Positions 37,709 to 49,104 of a DNA stretch of 64,000 nt are shown in pieces. Every line of letters begins with the position of its first letter. Within the stretch, counting starts at the first letter, position 1. Both the position numbers and the translations under genes were made by a program. The notes under the pieces are model-generated. The model had not been told where the DNA came from and made no database searches. It saw only the letters and a list, made by a program, of their open reading frames with translations. The stretch comes from Phytoseiulus persimilis (taxonomy: Eukaryota; Arthropoda; Arachnida; Mesostigmata; Phytoseiidae): NCBI GenBank assembly GCA_037576195.1, contig CM075101.1:38626001-38690000 (forward strand). Direction: 5' to 3'.

Positions 37709-38612
37709 GACAAAAAGCGATTCTTCGATGCCGGCGAAACTGAGATTATGACCCCTTGTCCTCTCTCCGGAATCATAAGGTTCAGGAAAAAATTGAGCGA
37801 TTCCGAGCTATCGGCCTCGGAGGTTTCGATTTTCAGCCCCCTCGACCACTATGTTTGTTGAATGCAAAAAATATGGACCGTCTCAAAAAAAAATGCTTCA
37901 TCTCCCTCAAAAAAAACGAGCCGATTCGGGATGCCGCGTAGCACATCTTAAAGCCGGGTTCAGAGCTTCAGAAATATCTCATCTGATCCAATTTTCGAAT
38001 TTTCACCGATAGTTTCGAATTGTGAGTCGGGATCACGAACATCAGTTTCGCTGGTTGAGCCATCCCATGACTGCCACTGGCGCGATTTTCCCTGGGAGCT
38101 CTCGAAGGCTCTTGAAACGTCAGCAGTCTTCCTTTGGGAAAACGAGAAGAGGGAGCCCGATCCTTCTGTGCTGGGCAAACGCATCGGAGTGCATTTCGAG
38201 AGTTTCCAGGGAGAACCGTGCCAGCCATGGAATGGCTCCACCAGCGAGACTGAAGTTTGATTCCGACTCGTGAATTGAAGCTATAGGACAGAGCCAGAAA
38301 TCGGATCATAGGACATTTTTTCAAAGCTCTGAACCGGACTCTGAGATTTGCTTTGCGGCATCTTGAATTGGCTCGTTTTTTCAGGGGAGATTGAGCTTTT
38401 TTTTTATGGGAAGGCCCATATGTATCCCATTCACTCAGCATAGCGATCAAAAGGACTGAATATCGAAACTTCCGAGGCCGATATCTCCGCTTTGGAGCGA
38501 CCGAATTACTCAATTTCTCCGACGAAGTTTATGATTCCGAAGAGAAGACAGGGGGTCATGATCTTAGTTCCGCCGGAATATAAAAATCGCGCTTTCTCGA
38601 TTTTTGACCATT
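37709..38612. repeat. Long imperfect inverted repeat (arms about 37709-38115 and 38190-38612)
   Basis: Reading 38612 to 38190 on the minus strand reproduces 37709 to 38115 on the plus strand block after block. Examples: plus 37752-37783 (ATGACCCCTTGTC..CCGGAATCATAA) matches minus 38561-38527, plus TATCGGCCTCGGAGGTTTCG (near 37800) matches minus TATCGGCCTCGGAAGTTTCG, plus AAAACGAGCC..GATGCCGC (near 37912) matches minus ACGAGCC..GATGCCGC, and plus TCGCTGGTTGAGCCATCCCA (38046) matches minus TCGCTGGTGGAGCCATTCCA. Arms are about 400-420 bp with substitutions and small indels, around a loop of about 75 bp. It could fold as a long hairpin RNA or be a foldback-type mobile element. I see no coding capacity shared by both arms. 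Confidence 0.88.
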
Positions 38613-38619
38613 TCAGTCA

Positions 38620-40280
38620 AGCCATCGGTGTTGGCAGGCCTTCCGTTCAGAATCTGAAAGCTGACTGAATCACGCGTATTTTGAGTAGCTTATCATCTTT
38701 CTGCGCCTTCTGGAAGCGGAGTTCTGAGCTGACGAAGTCCATCGTTCTGAACTTTCGCACGCAGCCATTAGTTTCGTTGTAATAAACGCTCCATCTATGG
38801 ATCATTCACATACTGCAGTGCTGCCACGTAACACATCTGAAACCTTACAGGCCTGAGCAGTGCATTGGAAGCTTCGATGATTATCCTGTTTTCTCGCTCT
38901 GTCGATCCGCTGAGTTCCGATGCGTATAATAGAGGGACACAATGCTCGATTCCATGTTTAGCTAACAGTTTTGTAACTCAATGATTCACTATTCGGTCAC
39001 GCTGTCATTTCAGAGTCGACGTACAGTATTTCTAACCGCTCTTGCACTAGAGCAGCACTAGAGACCGTCTCTCCGGGTGAAGTCAATCTCGAGATCGAAT
39101 TGGTGCTGAATGTCTCGGCGAAGAAGAATGCGGGTTTGTTGTCAAATGGAAACTTTCGTGCTCTTCACAGTTCTCCAAAAGAAAACAGGGCCCGGGCCCC
39201 ATCATCAGCGTCTTCTGCGGCCTCGAAAATTGAATAGATTCACCCCACGATGACGGCTAAGCTTATACAATGCTGTTCTTCAGTAACACTGCGCTATGAC
39301 AACTCGAGACACGTTATGCCGAATGGATGAGTAATCTCTTGTTCAGCAGGACCAAGTTCATTCATGAGTGATAGGCAACGTCACCTCCAACGGCGAGCAT
39401 TTCGGAGTAGATAATGTTTCAAATGAAAAACTGCTCAGGCCAGTGGCGGGTTCAAGAGAGAATCAAGGTGGAGAGAGGCAGTAGTGGATTTTTGATGAAC
39501 CTTGTGACTCCCCCCTCGCTTTCGTAGGTCATGATTCGGACAATTAAGTTCCGATTTCAGAAAATTCGGGAGCGCTGGTGCGCTGGCGTGAGGTGCCACG
39601 TTTTCTAGCTCCCATAGTGGCTCAATATTTACTGAGTGGACATTACACATGTTCCAGAGGGGCTTCCAGAGTTCTGCTGCTGCCGAAGATCTCACCATGC
39701 AGGGAGATCATTCGCCCGGAGTTTTCACTCAATGCTTCCCGGCCTGTCCAATGGCAACATGTTGCTCTCAGAGGACTGTGAAATCTATTCCAACGAATTG
39801 AGATCACCAATTTGTCACCGAGAGGAGACTTCAACGCCCATGTTGGCTTTCCTGCTTTTTCCGAAAGCCCTGAATCATTGAATGGGACGTTCGGCGCCGG
39901 ACTCTGCTTTCGTTGTCGAGATAGCGATTCGGCTCCGTTGGGATCGACTGTCCAGTCTCCTGCGGTCCAGTATGGGACCGATGGCCAGCAATGGAAGTGT
40001 CGACTCGAAGCTCCTTGAATGACATAGAATACACGGAGCGTCCAGTTGAAGGGGCCACCCTGTGTGTGGCCCGTGGAGAACCTAGCGAGTGGCGATTGTT
40101 TCCATCATTCCAACACAAATCTCCATTAGTTTGAACTCTCTCAAAGGGCTGGCAGAGGTGTGTCGATATCGGGGTAAAAGCCGCAACCTGATATTATGGT
40201 CCCGACTCCTACGATCGATCAAGTCTGGAACGAGCACTCACATTTTGAATTATCAAACGCTCGCGATCGCTTAGATGAGA
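38620..40280. other. No gene seen
   Basis: Open frames here are short, without splice context, hydrophobic pattern or recognisable domains. I can support nothing in this stretch. Confidence 0.5.
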
Positions 40281-40289
40281 GAGGCGAAG

Positions 40290-40900
40290 TCACTCCGAAA
40301 GCGAACCCTCGAACACGCGAAACCAGGAGCAGCCGCGCCCATCCGCTTCGTGTACAGAGATAGGGCTTTCACCCTCGGTCCGCAGTGCAGAAGAAATTGC
40401 GGGCATGAAATCTATATGCACTATACTGCGATCGACTCTCCTCTCGGCACGGCTAGCCCTACGTTGGGATACCGCTCTCTCCTTTTCTAGGCCGTCCACA
40501 AATTCAGGATCGTTGTAATAGAGTCTCTGAGTAAACATACCATTCTGTGATCGTTGTAATTGACGATGTTTCGCGATGGAATGTCTCCGAGAGGATCTAC
40601 CAGTTCAACGAAATACGCTCGGATGCTCCCATTGCTCACCTCTGCTCGGACTCACCAGCCGAAATTCGGTGGCGGATGATTGTGACGTGGGGAAAATTAC
40701 TCCTGTGTGTTTTCACCGACACTCCTCGCTCTCCGTCAAAGTCGTCTCCCCGGAGCGGGTCGAAGGTGGCGGAAATTCCAGTCCTGATAATGGATTCCCG
40801 GAAGCTCCCTACCGTTCCCGGTATCGGCTTCGTCCCGGATGACGCTACCTCACCTTTCCACTTCAGAAGGAGTGAGCGAGGTTACCGGCTGACGTTCCTT
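40290..40900 (-). CDS. Unidentified exon-like frames
   Basis: Two neighbouring minus-strand frames end in good donors: one (about 40845-40672) runs through FDPLRGDDFDGERGVS to GTGAGT, the next (about 40650-40547) reads AYFVELVDPLGDIPSRN to GTATGT. A third frame follows (RLYYNDPEFVDGLEKE, from 40538). A short HVYFKERQPVTSL near 40905 is reminiscent of the MATH protein's HVRLYFKEYRPTTSF at about 54820. Possibly a diverged or broken relative, but I cannot name the gene or build a consistent model. Confidence 0.3.
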
Positions 40901-41694
40901 GAAATAGACGTGGAAAAGATTTCCTAAAAGCCACTTCAAACTCATTATTTTTATCTTCATATTATTGAATTTTATTATTCAAATCAATTACAAAAAAAAT
41001 AGAACGATTTCCGGTGTTAAAAGGACCGTCCAGGTGTCCATGAACCGGCCCTCCGATACCGGAAGAAACACGTTCCATCTTCTTCCGCTGCATCAAGCGA
41101 TGGATCTTGGCCTCGGCTCAACTATCACAGGAATCTTCTCCACCTTCCTCGATGTTGACGCCTGTCTCGTCCAGACTACCCTCAACATGCCTCGAATCTT
41201 GATGGGCGGGTCGGTCACGATGACACTGCAATGAGCTGGATTTCCTCACCTGACTCACTCGAACCGGAACCTTTGACTTTTCGACAAGGACGTTGGTGAT
41301 GGACACCTTCTACTTACGTCCGTTGAGTATCAGCTTGTAAGAACCATCCTGGGCTGATCGCTTCCTCGCTGATCTTTATAACGCAGCTCTTCTTCGTTGG
41401 AAATCTCGCAGAACGTTCTTTAGGATCAGCTCTTTCTTGGCTTCGTTCGATCTCGTACTCGTGCGGGTGTTCTGCCCTCCGTAGGCAAAGATATTTCTTG
41501 CCCTATCGAAAGAAGAAATTTAAGAAGAAATCACTCCTCCCTAAGAAATTTACTCCGCTGTCTCCATCATAGTCAAGGTCTCAGGTACATCACAATCATT
41601 TGGGGACCGTCGGGAGGCCCCGCCGTCACATAACCATTTCCTCGGGCCGTGTTCCACATTGAAGGCTCCAAAGACAATGACCGTGATTTCGTGT

Positions 41695-42000
41695 TCAAAA
41701 CTCTATCCGTCGCAATTTTCTTGGGAGTTCGGGATCCTTGATGTCTATCAATCCCACGAGCTGTTTTACTCGAAGCCTGGCTTCAGCCATTTGTTCCACG
41801 AGATCTTCCTGATCGCTCAACTGGATTGTATGCCGAGGATCTTCAAAGCTGTCAAAGTCCATCGCCAGCGTGGGACCTGCAGCGTGGGCGTTCTGAATTC
41901 GAGACGGAGATTCGAGGTCCTGGAGGTATTGATGAGGAGTCGGCGTCTCGCGCGATTGCACTGTGGTCCCTGGCGTCGGGACATTTTTCTCTCTGTTCAT
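41695..42000 (-). CDS. Hypothetical protein fragment
   Basis: An open frame with coding-like composition, rich in acidic and charged residues (MDFDSFEDPRHTIQLSDQED, then MAEARLRVKQLVGLIDIKD). No domain recognised. It lies beside the minisatellite and SINE at 42.1-42.4 kb and could be host exon or mobile-element gag remnant. A mostly amphipathic helix is likely for the C-terminal half. Confidence 0.3.
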   Translation of the reverse strand: MNREKNVPTPGTTVQSRETPTPHQYLQDLESPSRIQNAHAAGPTLAMDFDSFEDPRHTIQLSDQEDLVEQMAEARLRVKQLVGLIDIKDPELPRKLRRIEF

Positions 42001-42084
42001 TGGATCAGCATCATTCCTGGAACTATCTTTTCATTCGAGTATTTGGTTCATGTTGTTATGCTCAGGTAGACTCCGCAATCTTCC

Positions 42085-42625
42085 CTTAGAATCCAAGAGT
42101 ATGGTCAGGCTGATCCTGAAATCACTTCTCTAGAGCCCGGAAGGAATAGTTGGACTGACCCCCAAATCAGCCCCATAGCTCCGAGAAGGATGGTCAGATC
42201 TGCTCCGGAATCACCTCCACGCATCTCGGGAAGTATGGTCAGATCGATTCCGGAATAAGCCCCTCAGACTCCAAAAAGAGTCGGCTCGTTGGCCGTGTGG
42301 CATAAACCAACGCCTTGGGTGCCACGCTAAGCTAGCAATCGCGGGTTCGATCCCCGGCCGACAACAAAAAAATCTTATTCAATAAAAAGAGGATTTAATA
42401 TATATCAGAATTAAATCTGAACCAACTTAAGACCCAAGCCCACCGCCCGCAATGGGATTCGCGAGGCGATATGGAGTGTTACTGAAGCAATACCGAAAGG
42501 TGATTCCGGGACACTTCTGAGGGCTGGCTGAGAGGTTCAGCCGGAAAACAAAGACTCCAAAAAGAGCGTCGGATCGATCCCGTGATTATCTCTACTCCGA
42601 AAAAAGTGGTCAGATCGGCGCCGTC
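42085..42625. repeat. Diverged 45-bp minisatellite units around a SINE
   Basis: Degenerate units of the form GGTCAGATCNGNTCCGGAATCANCC recur at about 42170-42262 and again near 42495 and 42600, interrupted by the SINE. They match, in opposite orientation, the better preserved array at 50089-50290. Confidence 0.6.
42288..42410 (+). mobile_element. tRNA-derived SINE
   Basis: The 75-nt head (42288-42362) has an acceptor-like end pairing (GTTGGCC with GGCCGAC), a perfect B box GGTTCGATCC at 42344-42353, and a degraded A-box side. An A-rich, AT-rich tail follows (AACAAAAAAATC, AATAAAAAGAGG). The D and anticodon arms do not fold properly, so it is not a working tRNA gene. It sits within the minisatellite region, suggesting insertion into it. 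Confidence 0.7.
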
Positions 42626-43105
42626 ATCACAGCTTTAGATTCAGGGGCAGAAGACGATGTGGACCAAACGGTCTCCACTCGCGAAGCGCTGTCTTAGCCA
42701 AGGCGAGGCTCAGAAGGGGGCTCGGTCCCAGAACTGATCCAGAAGATGCTGCGAAATGAAGATAAGTGGAATCTCATCTCGCGCAAACAGGATGCATCCT
42801 CAAGGAAGATGAGTACATGCTCAAGCGGAGAAACGTAGAACTCAGCGGTGAACCCGTGCCTGCGCCTGAGGTTCCCCAGAAACCCTAGCCGCGATGCAGA
42901 ACGAAGAATAGATGAAAAGGGAAACGAGAGCTGAATGACTATGGGATACAATACAGGGTTTGCCTTGAGTGCTCTTGAGTCACCAAAAGGGCGGAGGGAG
43001 GGAATTGGGAGGACACACCTTATAACTAGAGTAACCGTCGTGAGTACTATCTCTTGTATCCGAAGGAATTTCCCCTCCCGCGTGGGAGGAGAAAAAAAAA
43101 TGATA

Positions 43106-43960
43106 CTTGGAAAAGTATGCTCAGATTGGTCCCGGACCGAACTGCGATCCACCCGAAAAGCGGGAAAGTGGGCGCTAGGAATTCCAGGCTCCAGAGTTTG
43201 CAACGAGTTTATCCAAGGAGAGCTTGGATGGTCGTCCTTCGAAGCAAGAAGCGCCCAAAGCAAGCTGAGATACATAGAGAGGGTCAGGGCAATGTCAAAT
43301 ACCAGGTGGCCGAAGAGCATCCTGAGAATGATGGAGCTCACAAACAAGATGACCAAAATGTACCAGGAAACGAAGCGCCTCGAAGCAAAATACCATTGCG
43401 AAGATATCAGGGTGGACTCCGATGACCAAGGTCGACCGCCTCTCGGGCTTTTCAGTAAATTCAACAAGAAGAGAATCCGGGAAACCCAAGAAAGACTTTG
43501 GAAAGAAAACATGCTCTTTAAGTCTAGTCTACACGCATACAGCGGGGGAAAAACTACCCGTTGTGTGAATAGCTACCTGTACGACAACAGCAAGGGTAGC
43601 GCTCTACTGGCTCTGGCACTAGCGAACATGCTGCCAACTAGATCCCAGAAGATGAACTCTGGATTAGACAAAACCGGTGCCAGATGTGGGGTATACGAGG
43701 AAACGACAGAACACGTTATCTTCGAATGCAACGACATCTATTTTACCGAAGATGAACTTCTGTACCGTCTCGGACTCCACGAAAAAGCGAGTAACGCGAC
43801 CGGAGAAAGAAGGACGAAAAATATCCTGGAGGACTGGGACAAAAACCAGATTCGATCTGCTGAATCACTCGCGCCTGATACGAAAGGCTGATCATTCTTT
43901 TATATATAAAAACATATGTGCAAATGATAATCAGTATCAATGAAACCATAACCCCACTCG
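43106..43960 (+). mobile_element. 5'-truncated LINE (non-LTR retrotransposon), ORF2 C-terminus
   Basis: The frame open from 42935 to 43891 encodes, from about 43140, the post-reverse-transcriptase part of a LINE ORF2: KWALG, then QGELGWSSFEARSAQSKLRY, then a zinc-knuckle-like RCGVYEETTEHVIFEC close to the end. These are familiar features of the thumb/zf-RVT region in non-LTR elements. The palm with the catalytic FADD-type motif is missing, so the copy is dead on arrival. Its left junction lies in a minisatellite-like unit at 43106-43136. The stop at about 43889-43891 is followed by AT-rich sequence. Confidence 0.78.
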
Positions 43961-43969
43961 TGACTCCGT

Positions 43970-45120
43970 TGAATACGCTGACGGCGTTCCTTAGCTTCTT
44001 CCGCAGAGGGAGGATATCTTTTTTTCCGAGTGCATGTCGCGGAGGAGAATCATGACCTGAACGGTCCTCGCGGAATGGGGGGACCTTGGAAAGTGAAGCG
44101 CATCATCAGCAACGAGCCCAAGCCCCGCCCACTTGGGAGTTGGAATTGGTAACCACTGCAGGCAGCTACATACCCAGGATTTTCTCTCAGGGCAAGGACT
44201 TTGGATTCTATCGCGGGCGAAACAAAGGGTGGCCCCTTCAGCTGGAAAGTCTCCATTATTTGCTCTAAGAAACCATACCACAGTCCTCTGCGGTAGGTAT
44301 GCTACCGATGGGCACGACGGAAAGCATCGAGTTGAAACACCAGGCGAATTATCGCCCGGGTATGGTAATATCTCGGCCGTGAACAGAACTCCGAAATTCG
44401 GTTCTGTCGCGGTTTGGAAGCCCCTCGAAGTTCGATAACAGGGAAATAATAGAGCGCTCCGTACAACTTGGCATACCTCCGATAACATGGAGCCGATAAG
44501 GAAGCTAGACGATATGGTGTTCCGCTGCAGAACTCTGTCGCTCCCTCATTTCCCGAAACCGGAACCTAATTTTCCGAGTCATGACCTCCGGAAGCAAGAG
44601 GTCTCTAGTTCCATCAAGGACATCCGAGGAGTTTCCCAAGTCCGCCTCCCGGACTAGCTTGTTCCTAGTTCATGCCCCGGTTCAAGACACAGCGCCATGT
44701 GGTCCAAGGTAGATCCGAAGTGTGGACTCTACACGCACCAAGACTTGGATTCCCGAATCCGCCCGGAACTATGCATGGAGCGGCATCGGAATCATTCGGA
44801 ACTTTTTGAGTTCCGGTCCGGATTCCAATGAGGAGAGTTGAATCTTGGGGGAGAAATCCGGAGACGGAGCCTCACTAGAACTATTTTGGATAGTTTTAGC
44901 GGCTGAGCAGGTTCGTAGACGTGGGAAACTCGCTCGAAATCGGTTGGACTCATATTCCTCCAGGTCGAGGATGGAGAGCCGGATTAGGACTCGCATTGTC
45001 ACTCGGCCCACCGAGACTGCGAGGAGAGCTCGAAGTACAGAGGTCAGCCGCAGAGGTTCGCTTCCGGCAGGAAAACCGTTGATTGGAACACAGTGAGATG
45101 ATCATCATCGCTTATAATTA
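43970..45120. other. No gene seen
   Basis: Only short frames in all six readings, no splice-joined coherent protein. Downstream flank of RBM7 on the minus strand. Confidence 0.5.
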
Positions 45121-45125
45121 GAGAT

Positions 45126-45131
45126 TTATTC
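45126..45131 (-). terminator. Polyadenylation signal of the RBM7-like gene
   Basis: Minus-strand AATAAA about 360 bp past the stop codon at 45491; no other gene lies between. Confidence 0.55.
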
Positions 45132-45490
45132 AATGATGGAGAACACAGTTAACGAATACGAGAATATGATACACTTTGGCTGACTCTCTCCACAAGATGT
45201 TGAGAGTTACATGCAAATATGCGTATTTACAAACGAACGCTGGAAGGAGTGGGATATCTCGCCCGAGACGAACCGTCTCCCGTTCGGCTGGTTGCATTCC
45301 CTAACAAGAGACGAGAACAGCGGGTCTACTTGAAATTTCAAAGAAAGTGGGGTTTGTCCGATTGATATCACACTCTCAAGTCAGACATGCATCGGAGGAA
45401 TCATCAAAATGAATTGAGCACATTGTAGCTGCTGCCTTGGGTGAAGCCCCTCAGACTGGAGAGCACATCATCTTCTCCCATTCCTGGCAG

Positions 45491-46362
45491 CTAGTTCCTG
45501 TGACGTCTGTGTCGTTTCCGATCGTCGTGACGGTCTTTACCTCGGAAATCACGATCTTGTCGAGAGTCGTAATCATGAGGCTGCTGCCTCGCGAAATTGT
45601 CGGATCTGGACATCTCGTGGTATCGAGGTCTGTCGGCGTCTCTCGAGGGGTACGGGGCCCTCCGGTCATCTCGTTGGAAACGCTCTCGGCTATGCATGTA
45701 ACTGGAATCAGGAATGGAGCGATGAAGATCACCGATAAAGATTGCCCGGAGGATCACTGGCTGGTCAGATCGAAAGAGGTAGTGAGAAATAAATTCTGGA
45801 AGACTCCAGGAGCTCTTCGAGATATGAGGGAACTCACTCAGCCATTAGACGTTTGTATTTGCCGTCAGGGTTCGCGGACCTTTCCCTCATATTGATAGGG
45901 CGACCAAAAAGCGTTGTACCCTCTAGTAGGACGATTGCATAGCCCACGGACTCTTCGTGTTGGTAGGTTACAAAGCCGAAAGGATTCTGGCCGTTGGCGG
46001 GCTTCTTGACTGTTACAGTCTCTAGCGGTCCGGCCTGGAAGTTTCGAGTGCTCAAAATATCGGAACGAAATGGTCCGGGTGACGGCCAGAACACACGGGA
46101 CGCTGTTAAATATCCGGAGTCACCGATTCTCACAAGAAGGAGCAAGTAAGGGACGAAGCCCAACGTTTCGCTCTATCCAAGTGCGCGCTGAGCGGTTTTG
46201 GCGCAAAGTGCGCTCGGCCTCCATATGTACTTTTTCGAGAAGAATCACCAGCGCGATCTCAGTATTCGTCTACCCTACCTGAAGGAATAGTTCGTACAGC
46301 AGATCTTCGTCGACGTTTTCTGATAGGTTCCCAACCCACAACGTTCTATTCTCGTCGCCCAT
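45491..46362 (-). CDS. RBM7: RBM7-like RNA-binding protein (NEXT complex subunit)
   Basis: Nuclear RNA-binding protein. In animals RBM7 with ZCCHC8 and MTR4 forms the nuclear exosome targeting complex that directs unstable RNAs to decay. Exons: 46279-46362, 45838-46034 and 45491-45701; phases 0 and 2 agree, GTAGGG and GTGAGT donors, about 163 residues. One RRM at residues 5-85: RNP2 LWVGNL near the start, the family's LFLQAGPLETV, RNP1 NPFGFVTY, and the closing LFGRPINMRER. The tail after exon 2 is short and highly charged with RD/RH dipeptides (DRKRHRRHRN at the end). It is shorter than vertebrate RBM7 (about 266 residues). RBM11 or another single-RRM relative is the alternative. Confidence 0.85.
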
Positions 46363-46599
46363 CTCGTAAGCACAGCGTCCGTAGCAGTTCTCAAAGGGCA
46401 ACGTGGTGGTGAAGATGTATCTACTGAGAAGGAGGAAGATATCTCGGGACTTCACTTTGTGAAAATCATTTCTTCCGCAGCTTGATAACGACGGGAAGAT
46501 ATGTCGATAGGTAGTTGACTCGTCGATTGCCGCTTCGGCTATTTGTAAACAGAATGATTGTATCAAGACAATGATCTTGTTTGGAGGCTTAGCGGGCGG

Positions 46600-47310
46600 C
46601 CGCGTTCAGGGATGACGAGCTGACTGGGCTCCGAAATTCGAGACGTCCGCCGGCGGAACCAGTACAAAATCGACCCGCTTAGAGAGCTGAACTTCCGCGG
46701 CGCGGATCCCATGCAGGCAGAACATCGAGTTTCCCGACGGTGTGGTGCAGTGGTCAGTGATTGGGACCATGCGCAGGAGGTTTGCCGCCATCTGAAGATA
46801 TCGGCGTCTTCGTGAATTTCGGGTTCGTCATGAGTCATGACACAAAATTAGTTTCATGACGTCGAAGGCTCAGCCTAACGACGTTCACTAGCGCTGCTGA
46901 AATACTGTCCATGGGGAAGGCCAGACTTTCCGTGTGTTGGTGCTGTAGCACTGTCTGCATCATGCACTCCTTGACCTCGCGAGAAAAACTTTTTGGCCTG
47001 CAGATCGACTCACCCGATCGACTCGTTCTCCTGGCTTAGTGCATGCACTCTGAGCAGCGGGTGTTGATATCAGTGCCTTTCGATCTGGAAGCATCATCAT
47101 GGACAACCTCGGCCCCGGGGCCTTTCGCTGGGATTCACTCACTTAGAGCACGAGCATACGTGATAACTTGGAGGCGAACTCCCCGGATGCCCCGAAAGAG
47201 CTGCCTTTGGCGAAGCGGCTCGCAGACACGAAGTTGATGCAGTTGTTTCCGCTGATGATGATCATCACCGTCGCGACTCGCGACCTTTTCATGGAGCAAT
47301 GAACATGGTT
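46600..47310 (-). CDS. Unidentified exon-like frames upstream of RBM7
   Basis: Minus-strand frames look coding in places: 47290-47140 (SGNNCINFVSASRFAKG), 46985-46843 (REVKECMMQTVLQHQH then MDSISAALVNVVRLSLR), and 46791-46606 (CLHGIRAAEVQLSKRVDFVL). A GTGAGT donor follows the first block and another lies near 47009. I cannot join them into one frame or recognise a family. They may be exons of an uncharacterised gene or of a decayed one. Confidence 0.25.
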
Positions 47311-47767
47311 CCCAAACCTATGAGGGTGATCCTGATGAGACTCAATCTTCGCGGGATAGTTTCATGCATCAAAGTGAAATATAATCCATCCTTCTCAACA
47401 TTATCGAATGGTTTAGGGAGAGGGTAGGCCCCCCTTGCTCCTCGACATGACTTTCCGGAGTCCGGCATCCGGTGCGGACCGACCAGTCCGAGATTCGAAT
47501 TCTCGGACCAGCTAGTGCACTAAATTATTTGAAATGTCTAGCACCTCTCACGACCCATTGACCATGGAGACCATGTCCTGTCATGGTCTCTCCCTGAGTT
47601 CCAAAATCGATCCATCATTGGCCGCAGGATTTCGATGAGCCAAGTTCGATATCGCAACGAATATAGTTCCCTATTAGATGAGCTCGACGCCTGTAAATGA
47701 TCGGTGCCGCGGAGGAGGAACTCATATCGGGAAAAAGGAGAAAAAGCGAATGTCGTTCGATGACCCT

Positions 47768-47898
47768 TGTTGGGTCCTTCTGTTCGGCCCCGAAGGATGG
47801 CATGGCGGAAGGAACACAAGTCGGCTCGGACAGAATCGTTATCTCTTGAAGAGACACACCTTATATAGTTTATTGAATCAGCGTCGGGGCACGGAACT
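47768..47898 (-). repeat. 3' LTR of the Gypsy element
   Basis: Diverged copy of 51260-51390 ending CCCAACA. It has AATAAACT and a TATATAAGG box. The start reads AG instead of TG. The pol frame ends inside it (stop at about 47878). Confidence 0.82.
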
Positions 47899-49104
47899 GC
47901 GAGAGCTTTTGCAGAGCTGGTTCAAGTGACGAACCAACTTTCCCTGCCGATACCGGACTACTACCATGGCCTTTCCCAGGAACCTTTCTACTGTGCACGG
48001 CACGCGCGCCCTATTTTTCAACTCCACCGTCACGGCCTCTGCCAACGAGAACTGTCCGCTGCGGGTCCCACGATGACGGTCGAACTGAGTTTTCATCTCT
48101 CTTTGCCAACCTGTAAGACCAGGCTGAGATTCGAAAGGCCTTCAAACGTCGAACGGAGTGCGCACCATCCTGCCGGAGGAAACTTTCGCTGGCGACATAC
48201 CACCGATCGCGTCATGAGGTGTATATTAGTTGTAAGCGGAAACCGCCACGTCAAAAGCTCTCGACGAGCTGTCCAACGAATTCTTCATGGTGTGAACCAT
48301 ATTTTCTGCTTGCCTATTGCTATTCGGCATTCTCGGTGCGAGTTCTCCAATGTGCGAGGGGGACCGAAGTCTCGGAAAACTGTGCGCAAGTATGCGATCA
48401 ACACCTGCGTGGAATTTCCGATCCATGCCGCGTCGATGTACTCTTACAAACTGTCCACTAAGATGAGGAACACTTGGCCTTTCCGGGGCTCCCCATGGTC
48501 CAAATGTACACGCTCCCACGGAGCTGAAGGAGCCGGCCAGGGTTGCAGTGGGACTTTCACTGGACAATCGGCGGTTTGCGCTCAGTGGTTTCTGCTTTTG
48601 ACCAGCTTCTCGACGTCACTGGCCAGTATAAGTGTACTCTGGCGAGAGCTTCCATTCGCCGTGCAGGTGCTTGAGAACCAGAGTCCGAAGAAAGGGCGGC
48701 AAGACAACGCGATCGTCGAAGAGGAGGATCCCATTCGTTGTGCTGAGTTCGTCGCATAGTTGTGAGTAGGGTCGCTGCGAGGCATCCTGGATGTCTCCTG
48801 CTTCCCAGTCTTTCCTGACTAGGCCCAGCAGCGTGTCTCTCCATATGGCGACAGCGAGCTCGCGACGGCGCGCCCTGGGGGGCGGCAGTTAGAGAGTTGT
48901 GTTCAGGATTTCAGCCTCTCCAGCCGCCAAGGTGGCGATGACTTCTTCCGACTCAGAATTCCCGGCGTCTAGTCTTGCATTCTTGATCAGGCGGGATAGC
49001 GCGTCGACGTGCCCAAACTCCGTCGTGCGGATGTACTTCTGGATGCATTGAGGTTGTCCGCGCGACACGTGATTGCTGCAGCGCTTGCCGAGGAAGACCT
49101 GCAC
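47878..49104 (-). pseudogene. Gypsy Pol remnant: RNase H end, integrase and C-terminal tail
   Basis: Frame 49104-48889 has the RNase H end (IRTTEFGHVDALSRLI). Integrase follows in pieces: a frame at 48510-48380 with DSLYEYIDAAWIGNS-type core remnants and, at about 48340-48230, SNRQAENMVHTMKNSL, the NGQAERxVxTLK region of Gypsy integrases. A last frame 48096-47878 has the GPY/F-type tail (LKNRARVPCTVERFLGKAM). Several frameshifts and stops separate the pieces. Confidence 0.78.

Noticed and set aside
42288..42362. Functional tRNA gene
   Set aside because: B box is perfect, but the D and anticodon arms do not form, and an A-rich tail follows; it is better read as a SINE head.
42694..43512. 272-residue minus-strand frame
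   Set aside because: It is the antisense shadow of the LINE ORF2 remnant.
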